64,000 bases of DNA from Edolisoma coerulescens (GCA_013397115.1 VWZW01000879.1:1753600-1817599), one strand, 5' to 3'. Shown: positions 37,471-51,909, counted from the stretch's first letter. Made by a program: numbers and translations. Notes: generated by a model from the letters alone, not told the origin.

Positions 37471-40400
37471 TGCCTCTGCACACATGGCTGAGGAGATCTC
37501 ATGGAGAAATTTTCATCTGTGGTTTGCTAAGGGTTTCTCCCCAAAGAATCATGATTTAATTGCTGTTATTATCTTCATAAAGCTGTCCAGAGTGTTTTTC
37601 CAGTGGTTATTTAAAGCTTATCTAAAAGATATTGATAGCAGTGGAATGGCTGGTTAAAACTGCATTCCCGGTATGCCACTAGTAGAGTGTGATAAAAATA
37701 GTAGGTCTCTTAAATCAATCATCATCTTTCTCTAATTTATTGTATTGTTGTATTTTTGGATCCATGCATAGCACATACAGCATATCATTATGAAAGTAAT
37801 GCAGTTAGAAGCTATATAAACAGATAACTGCAGACTGAGTTACTGTCAGTCTTCTGTGGGGAAAAAAAAAGACACTTTGGCAAAGAATAAAAATCACACA
37901 TCATAATTTTTAAAAAGATCCGCTGATGAGGAACCTTGCTGTAGAAAGCAAACTCTCCAAAACATGTCCCTAAAACAGTGTACATGTTGCTGATGAAAAA
38001 AATTATTTTAAAATCTCTTGATCAGTAACAGCTTCAAAAATAACAGTATGAATAATATGAATGTCTGGTGGGAACAAACAGCTGTACAGGATATCATTAG
38101 GTACATAGACTATACATGTTTTTTTCTATTCTGATTTGCTGTAGAGAGAAAAGATAGAAGAACAGAAGCGATGAAACATGTTTTAAAAAGATGGAGGAAT
38201 TTCTTATTTAATGCAAATCCCTTGTTTCATCATATCGCTAGTGACTCATGCATAAAGGCTTAGAAATCTGTGGAAGGAGATGAGAAATCTCAGAAACAGA
38301 TATGAGCAAATAATTCACTACAGGAGAGTTGTTTTCTCTTTAAATCAACTCTAAATTTTTATTTAAAGAAATTATTTGCAAATGGGTCATTCTAACTATG
38401 AATTTATTCCTGTGTTTCTAATCACCTCAGGGATTGTTTCTGAAAATGAATTGTAGACAATGAATTTACAGACTTATCATTCAAAAAGTTTAGCTACTGT
38501 GAGTTGCCAATCAATTGGTATTAAAAGTCATATGTAATATCTCGACTTTGTAATTCACTCCCTGAATTGCAAAGTCAAAAAAGTATCCACCAGAGTTTTG
38601 AATCTCTCAGGTTCACTTTGGATAATGAAAAGGGATAAAAAAGTCCAGGAATTAAATGTCACTTCGTGTCTTTTTATGTCCTTCTACACAATCACCAAAA
38701 CCCCTTGTCACCCAGCCTGTTGCCTGCAGTCCAATCCCCAAGTAGTGCATCCCTTTATAACTCATCATAGAAGAAGGGGCACATTACATCTTTGGACTAG
38801 TTTACCTCTCTTTTCCCCTCACATTCTTCCTGAGTCATTTGTGTTGGTGAGCACCTGTCTGCCAACGATGCAGCCTAACTCTACTCTGGCATGTTTAATT
38901 ACCCAAGGTCCTGTGCCAGAGCTTTGCAAGAACATTAGGAGACCTCCCTCTGCCTGACCTACACCATGCAGCACCACAGACCGATTCACATCTGTGAATG
39001 GCATGAACTGTCCTGGATGGGCTTCCTCCTCCACCATCTACCATCTCCAGAAATCCTCTTTAGTAATTGGTTTGTGATAGCTTGAGTTCCCTTTAGCTCT
39101 TAAATAAGCTTGGAAAAGGAGCTGTTGAATGTGAGACAAGGCTACACAGACCTCCTCCAAAGATGGGCAACTCTGGGCTGCAAGGCTGTCAGGAGCAGGC
39201 TGTGGCCCCTCTCCCTGATTTTTCTGTGAATAAGCCAAGGAAAATCAGGCTTTCTGCTATGGGTATTACCAAGAATGAGGTGGCAGTGTATGGAGTAGCA
39301 GCCACAGTTGGTGACTATTTTTAAGATTCATTGCACCATATTTGGGGTTCAGCATTGTACCTCCTAAATGGCTTCCATAGCCCAGGCTTTTTGAGGCTTT
39401 TCCTCTGGTTTCCTGAGCCAGCTGTACCCAGCTTAGCTTGGGCTTATTTCTTTAATGCTTGGCTTTTGCTGACTTCACAGTGACGTTTGTCCATGCCCTC
39501 CTCTTTAGCAATTCAATGTTGCCTATAGTTCTGTGCACCCTGCAAAAGAACTGGTGAAGGGTAACAAATGCCTGAGAAGAAATATTTGGATATAGTTACT
39601 CTAGTGAGAGTTGTTGCTGCAATATCTGGTATACAGAAGGAAGTATCACAGAAACATTTTTCCCCATGGAGCAGTTTCGTTATCCTGCCAAATCCTTTGC
39701 AGCCAGGAAAATGCCTATGCCGCAAAACTGAGACTGATATCATGAGAGCATCAAATCTGGGCTCGTTACAATGTACATCTTAGCCTAAAATCATTCTTCA
39801 CACAGGGTCCCCATGCTTTGTTGTTGCAATGGAATATGCTAAGGAGGTGAAACTGGGAAGCAAGACAGGACATGAGATTAATGCTACAAGAGCCCACACA
39901 CCACCACCCTTCTTGAAGGATGGCATAGGTACCCCGCAATAACATTGGGAAGCAGAGAGTTCACTGACCCCAGACAGACCCATGGCATCCCTCCTTGAAG
40001 AGAGATTTGGGACTTAACAACAAAATTACAAGAAGAAAAGAGTTCTCTCTACCAAGAAATAGATTCCTCTTCTAGTATATTGAAACAATTAGGTAATTTC
40101 CATCTCCCTCCTTGCAAATTGAATCTCTCAATAGCTCAATTTCTTCAAGTGCCATTGTTTTCTCAGGCACGACAAAAGTCATTTTGCTGGGCTTCCATAC
40201 TCTCCAAGTACCCAAGCATCTCTAGCACCTGAGTGTTCAAACGCTGCAGCTATTTCTTGAGTACTGCTTGGACATGTTTCAAGTTGACATTTTAGATTGC
40301 ATAACTCCTGGCACAGCACTGCAAAGATGTCTCCTCCCATTGCATCAGAGAGTGACCTGCTGTGGCAAAGGCTATTACTTCTTTTGAGATTATCGAGTCT

Positions 40401-43400
40401 GTGGTGCCTCATCAAATTATACAGATTCCAAGGGGAGGAAAAGTAACTGCTGCGTGCTCTGGGCTCTGAACTTTTCAGTGCAACACATCTGGAGAGCCTT
40501 CATCTGCATATGCGTCTCTAATGCCACATCTCCTTGGTGAACACTGCGTGCATTGAATCCTGCTAACATAGGGTGACAGACAAGTAACAATAGGAGCTAC
40601 GTTGACTCGGTGCTTGTCTCATCCTAAAATAAAATACTGTGTGACGGGCTAGCCACAGCTGCACGCTTACAAAGAGCAGTCTGTGGCTTCTAAGCAAAGC
40701 AGCTGAGAAGTTTAAAAAAAAAACTTCTGCTTCCCCCTCCCCACTCGTCTCCACACACATGTTAGATTTGAGGCCAAAATCCAATGACTAAACTAGGCAT
40801 TCAACCAAGAGTGACCTGATTTTGGGGAGTTACTGAGCACTGGTATTGCCCAGGGACTTCGCTGCTTCAAAACTGTATTTCTTGGGGAACACAGAGGCTC
40901 AGTTCCTCTGGAAATTGGATACATTTGAGCAGGTGCCTTACCATTTAGGGTTTTTAATGCCTCAGTTTAATTTATTCTTCTGGAAATTGTTTCATTTGAG
41001 AGTAAGGGCAAATGAATACTGAATAAAAAGCATTAAAAAAATCAAACACTGCAAGTCTGGTTTCTGTAGCTACACTGAGTACCACTGAGGGGGTGGGAGC
41101 TGCAGGCTGTGCAATGGCAGGACCACTTTCCCATCCATGTGGCACAGACCAAGCGATACAACAGATAGTACCTATAGGGAGGGCAAAAGATGATTGATCA
41201 CACCCAAATCTCAGAAACCGCAGGTGAGCAGTACCCTCAATTCTCCAGGTGTCTCACTGACACTAAAGATGGTAGCTTTTCTAGTCACATTTGATTATCC
41301 AGGAGTCCAGGGATGCACATGAGCAAGCCTGGATCCATCTGAGGGAGAGAGGGTGATGCTGAGCCCATAGGGCGCATTTTCCATCTCTTCCCCCACCTCA
41401 CTCCACATAGTGCTTGCAGCAAAGGTAGCAGGAAAAGACTAATGCTTGCCTTCAAGGGATTTGAAGAGAGTTCTTAACTGTTTAAAGAAAGCTTAAAAAA
41501 TTATAATTCTTAAGTGACTTTCCAAGGCTGGTTGCTGAAGGTTACACAGGGCTAGGTGTGAAGTTGTATAATCCTGTTTTGCAAATGTCAGCAGGAAAAA
41601 AGTAAAATTCTCCTTTTGGCTTCCTCCAACCCCTGAGTAATCTGATGCAGTATAAATCAATATGTTCTTCAGACAGCATTCCATGGAAAATGTAAATTGT
41701 AATGTTATCTGATATTTGGGTTGTACAAACTCAAGCAAATTGCAGAAACTATAATCCTGGGCTGTGAATCACTGCTGCAGATCTAATCACTACCAGTCTT
41801 TTCTGTCCATCAGCTCCACCGCCTGCAAAGCAGTGGAAGTATAGATTACACAACTTGTACTTTTCATCACTACCATGCCCTGCTGGTAAGAAACTCTAGT
41901 GTGACCAAACAGTTAATCAGAAGCAAAGCCTTGTAGCTGGTTTCAATCTCCTTCGTGCAGATATCCTCACCTCTCCAACGAGAGCAGGTTCAGGTGTTTA
42001 CAGCCAGCACACATTTACTTTTTAGAGCAGAAACCATTCAGGGGAACAGACTGTTTAGGAGCTGTGATTAGGAGGAAGCTCGCTATTGCAACAAATGGTT
42101 GAGCAGACAACACAAACCAGCAGATGCCAAACTATTTGAAGCCTGATACAGAACAAAGACTTCCCTCCTCAAATGAGGGCCAGGGCTGCAGAGCCCAGAC
42201 AGAAACACATACCAGCTGGCCAGCCATGCAGAATGAAATCTCCCAAAGACCGGTTTCATCATAAGCAGCAGCTGACCGATCGCAATTGACAGGATGGCTG
42301 ACAAGAGGGCTCATTCCTGGGGTTCCTCCCTCCCTTGCTCCCAGTCAACATGAGCCACCACTTTTGTCGTGGGAGCCTGTGGTATGTGTTTGCCTGGCAC
42401 AAACTCACGTTCATGGGGAATCAGACTTATTGTTTGCTACAGTCTGCCACAGGGCAAGTAAAAACTCCTGTTTCAAGCTGGCAGAAACCAGTGAAGTCAA
42501 AATCTCCTCGTAGCAAAGTGCACACTGAGCAAGTCTTTAGCTGCTTAGGGAGTGCAGGTAGGTCTGTCCTGCTTCTGCTGGGATTGTGTGGTGCTTTGAC
42601 ACACAGCCCTTATCCCACAGTGATAAACACATCGGATATCACACCTCTGCATTACTGCTCACATCTCCATCACTGCCACCACAATTTTAGGTTGTACATT
42701 TGTCAGCAGAGACTAAGGCCTGAATAGTTGTACCTGTATTTTATTAGTGTCTTCCCAAGCCTTTTTAAGCAGACCACTATAGGCATTTTGGTGGTTCAAA
42801 GAAGGACGTCTCTTAGCCTTTGTGCAATATGAGACAGGAAAGCAGAAGTTCCTGGAAAAAAAGGAAAGACACAGAGTCAGAGAGAACTTTCTTGTAAGGT
42901 GAGGACTTTGAAGAGAGAAATGCAATGAAAGCGTCTGATGTGAACTCTTCTACAGAAGGCTGGCAGACTTCTTCATACCCACCCAAGCTGCTGGTCTGAA
43001 CAGAGCACCCTGAAAATTCCTTGTGAGGCAAATGACAGAATGAAGGAGGATACAGGAAGAGAGGATGTCTGAAAGAGACACACAAGCAAGGGAGGGACTG
43101 CCAGGGGGAAAGTCCTATTCTGTATATCAGGTCTAACAAAATTAAGAGAATCACCCAAAAATCTCCCAGCAAACAGAAATTTCATCATCCACATGCTTTT
43201 TTGTTTGCCTAATTGCTGTTTATAGCTCCATGTTTACATACAACCCATCCACTTTTCTCTTCAGAAGACCCACACTTTTTAAATGGTTCTGTAATTATAT
43301 TTCTTCATAGTAGAAGACAGTTTTAAAATGAATATCAGACAAGCCAAGGGAAAAAATTCTTCTTGGACAGTTTCCCATCCCTGTTATTTTCATTAAAAAA

Positions 43401-45737
43401 CAGGGTGCACCCGAGACTACGGCTGTTTGCACTATGTGCCTGACTCGGGAAACAAGCAGTTTGTTATTATGGTTATTTCTGGCAATTTAGGCCATTTCTG
43501 CTCTGAAACATAAAGAATTCCTATTTCAGCTTAAGTATTAGTCTACAGATTCAAAAAGCATGTGCTAAGTCTTAATCTACAGGGTGTCCCACCTGACTGA
43601 CTAGGAAATAAATCCAAACAGAGCACAGCAAAAAATTACAATAAGCTGCCTGCATCACTTCAGGCCATATTCATCAAGTGATGGCTTATGAGTGCTGCAT
43701 ACTGAAAACACACAGGAGCTGGGTATTATGAATTCTAAGCCACTGCCCATCATTTCCCATTACCCCATAAGTTCCTTAAAAAAAAGCCAGATCCTTGGCT
43801 GCTGTCAATTAGCAGAGTCTCCTTCAAGCTGATGCTGAATTAAACAGGCTGAAGATGTGTGCTCTGACTCAAGCAGAACAATCTCTCCCCCACAATTACA
43901 GCAGAGAAGCTCATCTTTGTTTAAATATTCAGTTCTACAAAGGCTTTCAAATCCTCATGCTCACAAAGGTTAGGAATTTTGTGGGCAACGGTGTAGGCTG
44001 TGTGCACAGGATTTGGGAACATTTATGTAAGTGGCTCCTAAGAAGAATTTACAACAAAATGGGGAGAGCGTGGGGGCCAGTTTCAGTGGCTACACATTGT
44101 GGCTATAGCTCTAATCTCTCCCTCCACATTCGGGTCTTAATCACATAAGACATCCACTAATTTTTGAGAAATAAAATGGGAATCAGTATTCTTAAAATCA
44201 GCATTTTAAAAATACGGGATGTTCGCACTGCACTGCCACAGCAAATCTCTGCACAGCCCCCCATTTATCTTTCATGTACACACTCTTCCCTCTTGCCACC
44301 TTATAACCACTTCCACTTGCAGGGCAAAGTAGCAATTTCAGACAACCAAGGAAGCTGTGAAGAAAAGTGTAAGGTGGGACTATTTTCCATATTTCAGGCT
44401 AAAAATGGACATGATTTATTTTAAAAAAAGACCAGTGAAGTTAGTAAGCCTGTCCTTTACCACAGGATGCAGGATTTCAAGCTAAAATATGGGAAACCCC
44501 ATATTAAATGAGAAGTCTGCCAACCCTAGGAGCTCAATCATAAAGTGGATTATTCTGTGCAGTCACAGAGTTTCCTAGACTACTTGTTTTCACATGAGCT
44601 GATAGCTCAAGGGGATGTTCAGACAGTGCTTGATGCTTTTGAACCTGACCTACAACCAGCCAATATCAGTTCAAACCTGACCGCTGGCAGAAAGCATGGA
44701 AAAAACAGGAAGAGGAGCGAAGCATGTTGTCATGGTCTGCCTCTGTCAAAGGAGTTTGTAGTTTGATAGACATCAAACCAACAGAGCAGAAAGCTCAGAT
44801 TGCACTGGAGCTAAATAAATAGCATGTATGGCGGGGATGGGGGAGAAGTTTGGAGCTGTGTAGGGAGGCAGGGGAGGTCTGGGAAAAGGGTAATGGGTGG
44901 CAGAGGAGGAGTAAAGGGGCAAGACTTGGAGTGACAGAGACATGCTCCCAGTCCTAATGAGGTCCAAGGCAAGTAAACAAATGCCTCCTTCTCCTCCATG
45001 CCTCTTCTTTGTCCTCAGTGGGATCCGGGCAACCCTTGCCCCGAGTCTTATCTCCAGAGGGTGGTGACTGTCATTCGTCATGGGAGCCAGCAATAGGGCA
45101 GCGCTTTCACCTTCCTGGTAGCTTCTGCAAAACACAAAGTGCAAGACTGAAAATGCCCTGGGTCAGTGCTTAGCACAGCATCCCAGGCACTGACAAGGGG
45201 TTGGGAAGGGAGGCACTATTGACTGAGATGAATGGCAGTTCCCACCCCTCACATCTCCTGTGTCTCTATAGAGGACATTTTCATTCAACAGTGTACAGCT
45301 CATGGAGATGAACAGGTTATTTCACACCCCCTGAAAAATTTCATTCTACTTAGAGGTCAGGAGTCTAAAATCTACACACTCAATTGGATTTCCTTGATAC
45401 TAATAGCACAACATAAATTTGTCATAGAAATACATAAACTTGCCATCACCTGAGTGATTTACAAAATGCCTTCCTAAAAAACCAAAATAAATAGCCTCCC
45501 TGGAGGTTGAAAGATTGTTTCTGGGGGCTTTTCTTTGGAGTCAAAGTGGGTCCAATCAAAACACAAGGTACTCAGTTCCACAATGTTCATCACAGCTGGT
45601 TCATGGTGCCTGTCACCTCCTAGGCAGACAATGAAGATCAGTGAGCTTGACAAAGGCTTCAGATCTAAAAGGAAGATCAAATCTCCAACCTGGATGGAGC
45701 AGCCCTAGCAAGGTACCCACCGGGATTCTCTGGTTGC
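37471..45737. other. Non-coding stretch, nothing recognised
   Basis: No supportable gene, RNA gene or transposon is seen. The longest frame (42335-42727, plus, 130 codons) overlaps other frames in different phases and resembles no known protein. A segment at 41508-41545 faintly recalls the GTGACTTGCCCAAGGTCACAC word of MIR/L2 tails but is too weak to call. Confidence 0.5.
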
Positions 45738-45759
45738 TTCCCCAGCTTCAGCTGGGGAA
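45738..45759. repeat. 10-bp inverted repeat with 2-base spacer
   Basis: TTCCCCAGCT (45738-45747) and AGCTGGGGAA (45750-45759) are exact reverse complements separated by TC. This is a compact cruciform-capable site or a symmetrical protein-binding site. No gene context helps to choose. Confidence 0.8.
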
Positions 45760-47593
45760 TAGGGTCTTGTTCTCCTAAGCAGACCTGGCTGATTATCAGT
45801 CTCAGGATTTAGGGGTGGCTAGCACATACAAGTCATTCTTCACTCTGCCCTGTGCGTGTGCTGGGGCCTGGAAGGGTCCTGATCTCATTTTCTGCTGTGC
45901 TCAGCAACGGTCTGAGGGTCAGCAAGAGAAATGAAGCTGAAAACAATAAGAAGTTAGGCAACTTACATTAAAGACACAGTCCCCTCTTCCCCTTTGGGAC
46001 AGGAAACAGACTAGAGCAGGTTACTAGGCTGGCAAGGAGGGAATGTGATGAAGCAAGCCTGGTTGAAATTGGTGCAGGGAATTTCACAGATGGGTGACAT
46101 ACAAGGAATGCAAGATCTACTCATATGTGTAGTTAAATAACCCCAGAAGCATGCAGAACTCCAGCAGGCAGCTGCCTTTGATGCATATATAGCAATAGGT
46201 ACCAGCTGACAAGCAGTTATTGGCTCCTAAAATACTCATGGATTAAGAAGACAGGAAAGGAGGTAAGCTAGAAGTCCTAGCCAATAGATATGCATGACAG
46301 AGGTTGGAAAAGGAAGAAGATTCACATTTTTAATGTGGGGGGTTTTGTTACACGGCTGTCACATTACAATTTATGGAGCTAGACCTGCTAGACCTTCCCC
46401 CTCTCTCTACACAATAGAGAAGACCTAAGCACTTATCACAGTGCGACCAAGTGCCAAAGAGAAGGGAAGAAGCGCATAGCCACACAGCCTCTCCATTCCA
46501 GCCATACCCATGTTTCAACTGCCCCTGTAGCTAAGAGTCACAAAAGTGGAAATTTCACTTCCAATTCAAATATTTATCTTGCATTAAAAGGCAAAGAAAC
46601 TGGATGAAGACTGCTCATACATAATAAAGTTGTGTACATCCAAGATGACCTTCCTGCCTTGTATAGTTTGGGATCAATTTGAACCAGCAATCTAAAAGGG
46701 AAACTTTCCATAACCTATTGCCAGCTACTTGAATCAGTGATTTCCAAAATGTGGGCCATAGACAGCTGGTTGGTCATGTGTGGCTGGCACTCCTCCTTTC
46801 TCATCGCTATTTCAGCTGAAGCACTGCTAAAAATATACGAAATGGTTTCCTAATATTGCATTCTCATGTGATCACTAGCTAGTGTTGAAATGGGGATGTA
46901 AGAAACCAAAGATGTGAGAAGTGGAAGAGTGGTGCTCCACACATCAGTAGATGGTAAAGGGAGGTACAGATGACTTCAGGAGAATGTAAGATGCAAAACC
47001 AGACTCCCACTTAAGAAAGAAAACAGATAATGCAAAACAATGGGATGTACTGGAAAAGTGTATCCTTTCAGTTCAGGCTGTTGAGAAGTATGTAGATAGT
47101 TTTCGGAATTCGGTGGGGAGTTGTTTTCTTCTGCCTGTAGCTGTAGCCTCATCTTATTCCGGGACATCCACTGATGTCTGTACCAAGGAGTGTGACTCTG
47201 CTCGCCTGTCAGGGTGAGTCCTGGACCCCAGGGAGTATGGCCAGACACCCAGTGGTACAGAGGTAGCTTCAGGATATGCAACCAAACACCCATGCCATTC
47301 AAGCAATACACCACTGCCATTTGGGCAGCCGGGCTTGTGCCAGAACAAGGTGGATTTTGTTTGTAGTTAACACTGTCCACCAGACCTGCAAACTGTTGTA
47401 TGACCCAAACATTTCTGACTCCTCCTGGTCTCAGGCTGCATGCCAGCCATGCTGCAGGTGGGGTGCAATGTGGTGCAGCCATCTCAAGAAGCAGATGGAT
47501 CAATACAGATCTGTAGGTCTTCCCTATCACCAAAAAATGGGAAAGTGGAAAAGCAGGCCTGAGTAGTTTTCATAACAGCATGAAGGATTCCAA
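45760..47593. other. Non-coding stretch
   Basis: No gene is supported. A 185-codon minus-strand frame (46976-47533) is the second longest in the window, but it matches no family, overlaps a plus-strand frame and shows no exon signals I would trust. A segment at 46735-46790 loosely resembles a hAT-Charlie transposon terminus (see findings). Confidence 0.5.
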
Positions 47594-47623
47594 GGGGGAT
47601 AGGGGGGTGGGGGGTGTTATGGG
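47594..47623 (+). other. G-quadruplex-forming motif
   Basis: Four G runs (47594-47598, 47602-47607, 47609-47614, 47621-47623) have loops of 3, 1 and 6 bases and fit the G3+N1-7 rule. Folding is predicted only. Confidence 0.7.
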
Positions 47624-50600
47624 AGTGTGTAAATATGTTAAAACAATTTTAGGAAAAGGATATGAACCAGTCAAGCCTGAGTTTATGTTCCCCACTTACA
47701 TTTGTTCTCCTTGACAAAAATAGGTGGCTCTGCTCTGAAGTCCCAAGGAGCCTGGAGCCTTACTCAGGCAGTCCGTTTGGAGCAGTACACCGAAATGCAG
47801 AATGTAATGCCCTGCAGATCCTTGACAGTGGATTCCAGAGAGTTCAGGATCCTTTGGAAGGCTGCACAGTGATATCACCCACCTCCACATCGAGAAAGAT
47901 CTGGGAGCCTGTTCCAAGAAGATCTGGGGCTGCAGGCAGGACAAATAAAGCTCTCACATGCTTTTCAGTCAGGCAGCTGCATGTAGTTCAGCAGGAAACT
48001 CTTTGTACTATGTGACCAGGTCACAGACACAAACAAAAGGGCACTGAGAGACTGAGTCAACAGCCGGTTCTCATGTCCCTCTGTGTCATATCCATGTCTC
48101 TAAAAATCAAATGCTCTTAAGAGGAATTTGACATCATATGTGCATGCTGTAGCACTTGCTATAAAGAAACAGTAAAACATTCAAAAAAAGTCATGCAGTT
48201 CCAAAATTTTTACTGCTACTAAAACAAAAGCTGAAGACTACATTTTCAGCAAGAAGCAGGCAGGATTTTTACCATGCTGCTTACACTAATCCCCCTGAAA
48301 TTTCTCTTTAAGAGAATCCAGGAGTGAAGGTCTGTACCAGACTATTCCCTTTAAGAGAAAGAAACTGAAGAAAAAAGCTAAACTTGAACAGTCACCTTAA
48401 AGAAGTGAGGAAATGCCACTTCTGGAAGAGACTTCCCTTGCCATACTGGATTGAGCTATTCAACCATTGTTGAAAAACACAGGTTACTGAATCCTCATAA
48501 GGGTCTGAGAAAGCTGGAAAGCAGGAAAAGTCACTGTAAAATGACAATGTGCTGCGCAGAGCAGAGGGAGCAGGGTCTCAGAAACCACGATGCCCAGCAT
48601 TACCACGCATTTGCCTTCACAGCGTAACAATGAAGGGAAGGAAACAGACTGGAAGAACATAGCTTAGAAGAGTCTGTTAAATGCATTATAAAATGTATTG
48701 CTGTAAAACTGTAGTTTAATTTATCCAGGTTTGTATTTCATTCTTGCAGGAATTCTTTTCTTTACCAATGAATGCATCACCATGAAAAATTTTGTTGATT
48801 CTGGTAACAGCACCCTTTAAATAAATGATGAGATTTTTCTTCCTTAACTAAGGAGAGGAAATGGTGCTGGGTCACATCCCTGTTCTTCTAATTTCAATAA
48901 CAGAGTAGTAAGGCAACAGCTTCTCCAGTACAACACACGATTTTTTTTCTGTTGCAGTAAGAAGAATAGAGTCCTCTTCCTCCTCCTTGCTGTTGGAGGC
49001 CAGCACAACTTAGCAAAGCTTCCCAAGAAAATAAGGGGAAGAATATAAAGGTGAATTTGGCTGGCTGAGTCAGCAGCATCCTGTTTGAGCAAGCCTACAC
49101 AGTGCTCCAACACACAGGTGGGAGGATTTCTTTCTACCACATCCCTCTGGGGAGAGAGCTGCAGAGAGCATCCTTATAAAAACACCCTCTTGCAGGTGGA
49201 ATTGCAACTCATCTTTGTGGTCAAAGCATAGCTTCAAAATCTGACAGAAATTCTGGTTGCGTGGAAAAGGACCCGAGTCTGTCATCTGATTGTCTTCTTG
49301 CTGTTGGAATCAGCTTCTATTTCCCAGCCTCAGAAATAGAGAAAGCAAGGTGTTACCTAGGGCAGGAGATGGCTGGGGAAAGGAAGCAGTCCAGGCATCA
49401 TGATGAGCCATAGCACCATTGCTTGTGCCTTGTAGGGGAAAATGAAGAGGACCAGCTGCTCAAGTGACTGCCCTCCATCTTTTCCTGTGGTCAGATTGAA
49501 ACCAGGGTGGTTTCCTTCTGCAGGGAAGAAGCCTGCAGTATATTTCTGCTTCTATAGGAAAACTGTTCTCTGAGTAGAGCAGCCTGTAAATTATCTTGTG
49601 CCTATCCTGAACGGGAGGAAAGTTTTTCTGGGCACTCATGCCCTGGTTGTGCATGAAATGGCCTGCTGGATCATGTTATGACAACTGTCAATCCCAAGAC
49701 AGTTACAGACCGGTCCTTTCATCAACAAAGGGTCTGAAATTCAGGAAGAACTTCAAGGGACCCGCCTAAGGTTACTGGCTGCCTTCATGTCAGCACCAAG
49801 ATTGGAATACCAGACTAGCTGGCCTTAAGTCAAAAGTTCAGCCCCACCTATCCTATATATAGATTATTGTATCATATGCTCCCCCTTATTGCTATGCAAC
49901 TGGGTGTCAGAGCAAAAACAAAATTAAACACTGGTCTTGGGCCTCATTGAACCAGATGTCAGGAATGTTTTTCTCCATTGTGCTTGTCTAAAAGGCAGCC
50001 ACATTCAGTATTTAATGCTCAAGCTGATTTTTCTAAAAAGGCTTTTGACCCTGGCTTCTTAGGACGGGAATTTGCCGCAACTTTCTCTTTGAAAAATCTT
50101 GAATAATTTGATTACAGTAGGAGCTGATTAAGCCTTCTGGTATCAAAGCCAAGTATTGCATCAAGCTGAGGAAGAGACCCATAAACATGGTTGTTTCATA
50201 GCCACTAGCAACTCCGCTTAAGAAAAGGCACCAGTTCTTGCCAGTGAAGCCCAGCATCCTGTGCTCCTACTGCCTTCATCTAGATGCCAGCAATCCCTAA
50301 GGAGTGCCCAAAGGCTTTTCTCAAGGCTCAGGATGATAGCACCTCTTTTATGCCTGGTCTAATCCTCCCTTACACTTCCTCAAATTGGTAGTCAAGATCC
50401 CAGTCACTGAAACATTACTTTTATACATGTGAAATTGTTCTGCACGACAGCATCTTGAATACTCTGATAGTCGTTTATTCCTGATGTGCCCTAAGGCAAT
50501 ATCCTGGCAATAGTAAATCAACAGAAGTTTACCAATAACTTTGCTCAGGCCAATTTTTTTTTATCTTAGGGGCCTTAATCATCCTGATGACAAATAAGGG

Positions 50601-51848
50601 AAAAATTTGGTCCAGGTTGGAGACTTGGTTTCTACAATCTTTTTTGCTTGCCTTATTAACACCGGTGAGTAAAATAGAGGGATAAATTCACTCACTGAAG
50701 GGTTCTTCTTTCTCATGTTTTATGCTTTTGATCCATCCAAGTACCCAAAGAAATTGGTTTCCAGCTATTGATTTAGCTCAGTTTCTTCAGAAACATAGCA
50801 GGGACTGCCGCCACAACCACCTGTGAGGAAACAGGGCCTGATGGTGCCATACTGCTTTTCTGTTGATATATTTCCCCCTCTCTAATTTTCAGACATATGC
50901 CTATTTTAAGTGTATGTACACAAATGCAGAATTTGTCTGTTTGGGACTTTACATTACTTTCATTACAAAACTGCGTAAAAAAGACAGCAAATCAATTTCA
51001 TAGTCAGTGCTCACGCAGCAGGAGACAATTCATACTGACATCTGATACCTGCTGGCTGCTGCTTCCAATTATGCCAGATGCTGGAGAGTGGGACTGTCGA
51101 AATAACAGTGTCGATGGTGCAATCAAACTAGTTAAGATTCTGGAAGTGTGTTGTGCTTGGTTCAGTGCGTTGTCAAATTCCCACCATAAGCAAAATAGTG
51201 ACACCTACTCCTTTTTTGTTAACTTCTTAACCAGCAAAGAGATAAACATTAATTCAATGTAAAGTTGCATCCTTGAATATATAGCTGAGTCTGCCCCAAG
51301 GCTAAATATCAAAAGATTGGAAGGAATGTGAATGAAAAGTGAAATAAACATGATAAGGATTTATAATAATACATCCTTACTAGATCCTACTACAAGGATG
51401 CATTACAGCCCTCAAGGCAAGACCATGTGTACTGCCTGTCCAGTTCCTTGCAGCATGCTAGGGAATTCTCCTGTCATCAGAAAATATTTGGTGAGCCTGA
51501 AAGTGGCAGGAATAGTAGGAGAATAGTAGGACAGAGTATCACTGAGGCATTAACTGACCAGCAGAGACAAAGAGGGCTTCTCTTTGAGGCAGAAAGCAGG
51601 GGACAAGTTTGGCTGGATATACAGAGCAGCATAACCATGAAATCTGCTCTTATCTCCCTAAAATACTAAAAGAAAGTAGAAGACTATGGTGCTGGCAAAG
51701 CAGATCCTTCTTCATACTGACTGCCATCTCTTGAAAAAGCCAATCAACTGAAACAATTGAACATACACACAGAGAAGGAAACCACTGGGCCCACCCCTCC
51801 CATTTCCCCGTCTTCCATGAAAAGATCTTTTGGAAGTGATGTAGTCAG

Positions 51849-51909
51849 TCCTTTCTTTTTATTTTCTTTTCCTTTTTTTTTCTTTTCTTTTTTATTTTCT
51901 TTTCCTTCC
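51849..51909 (+). repeat. Pyrimidine-rich low-complexity tract
   Basis: The tract is made of CTTTTC/TTTTATTTTC words, almost entirely C and T with two A interruptions. It is low-complexity DNA. The open frame crossing it on the minus strand is a Lys/Glu-rich artefact. Confidence 0.85.

Noticed and set aside
37011..37657. Cluster of frames up to 140 codons on both strands
   Set aside because: Typical of GC-rich sequence with few stops; the frames are mutually exclusive and unlike known proteins.
42335..42727. Plus-strand open frame of 130 codons
   Set aside because: No family resemblance, and overlapped by frames in other phases.
46976..47533. Minus-strand open frame of 185 codons
   Set aside because: No recognisable domain, overlap with plus-strand frames, and no supporting promoter or splice structure. 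A chance frame is the simpler reading.
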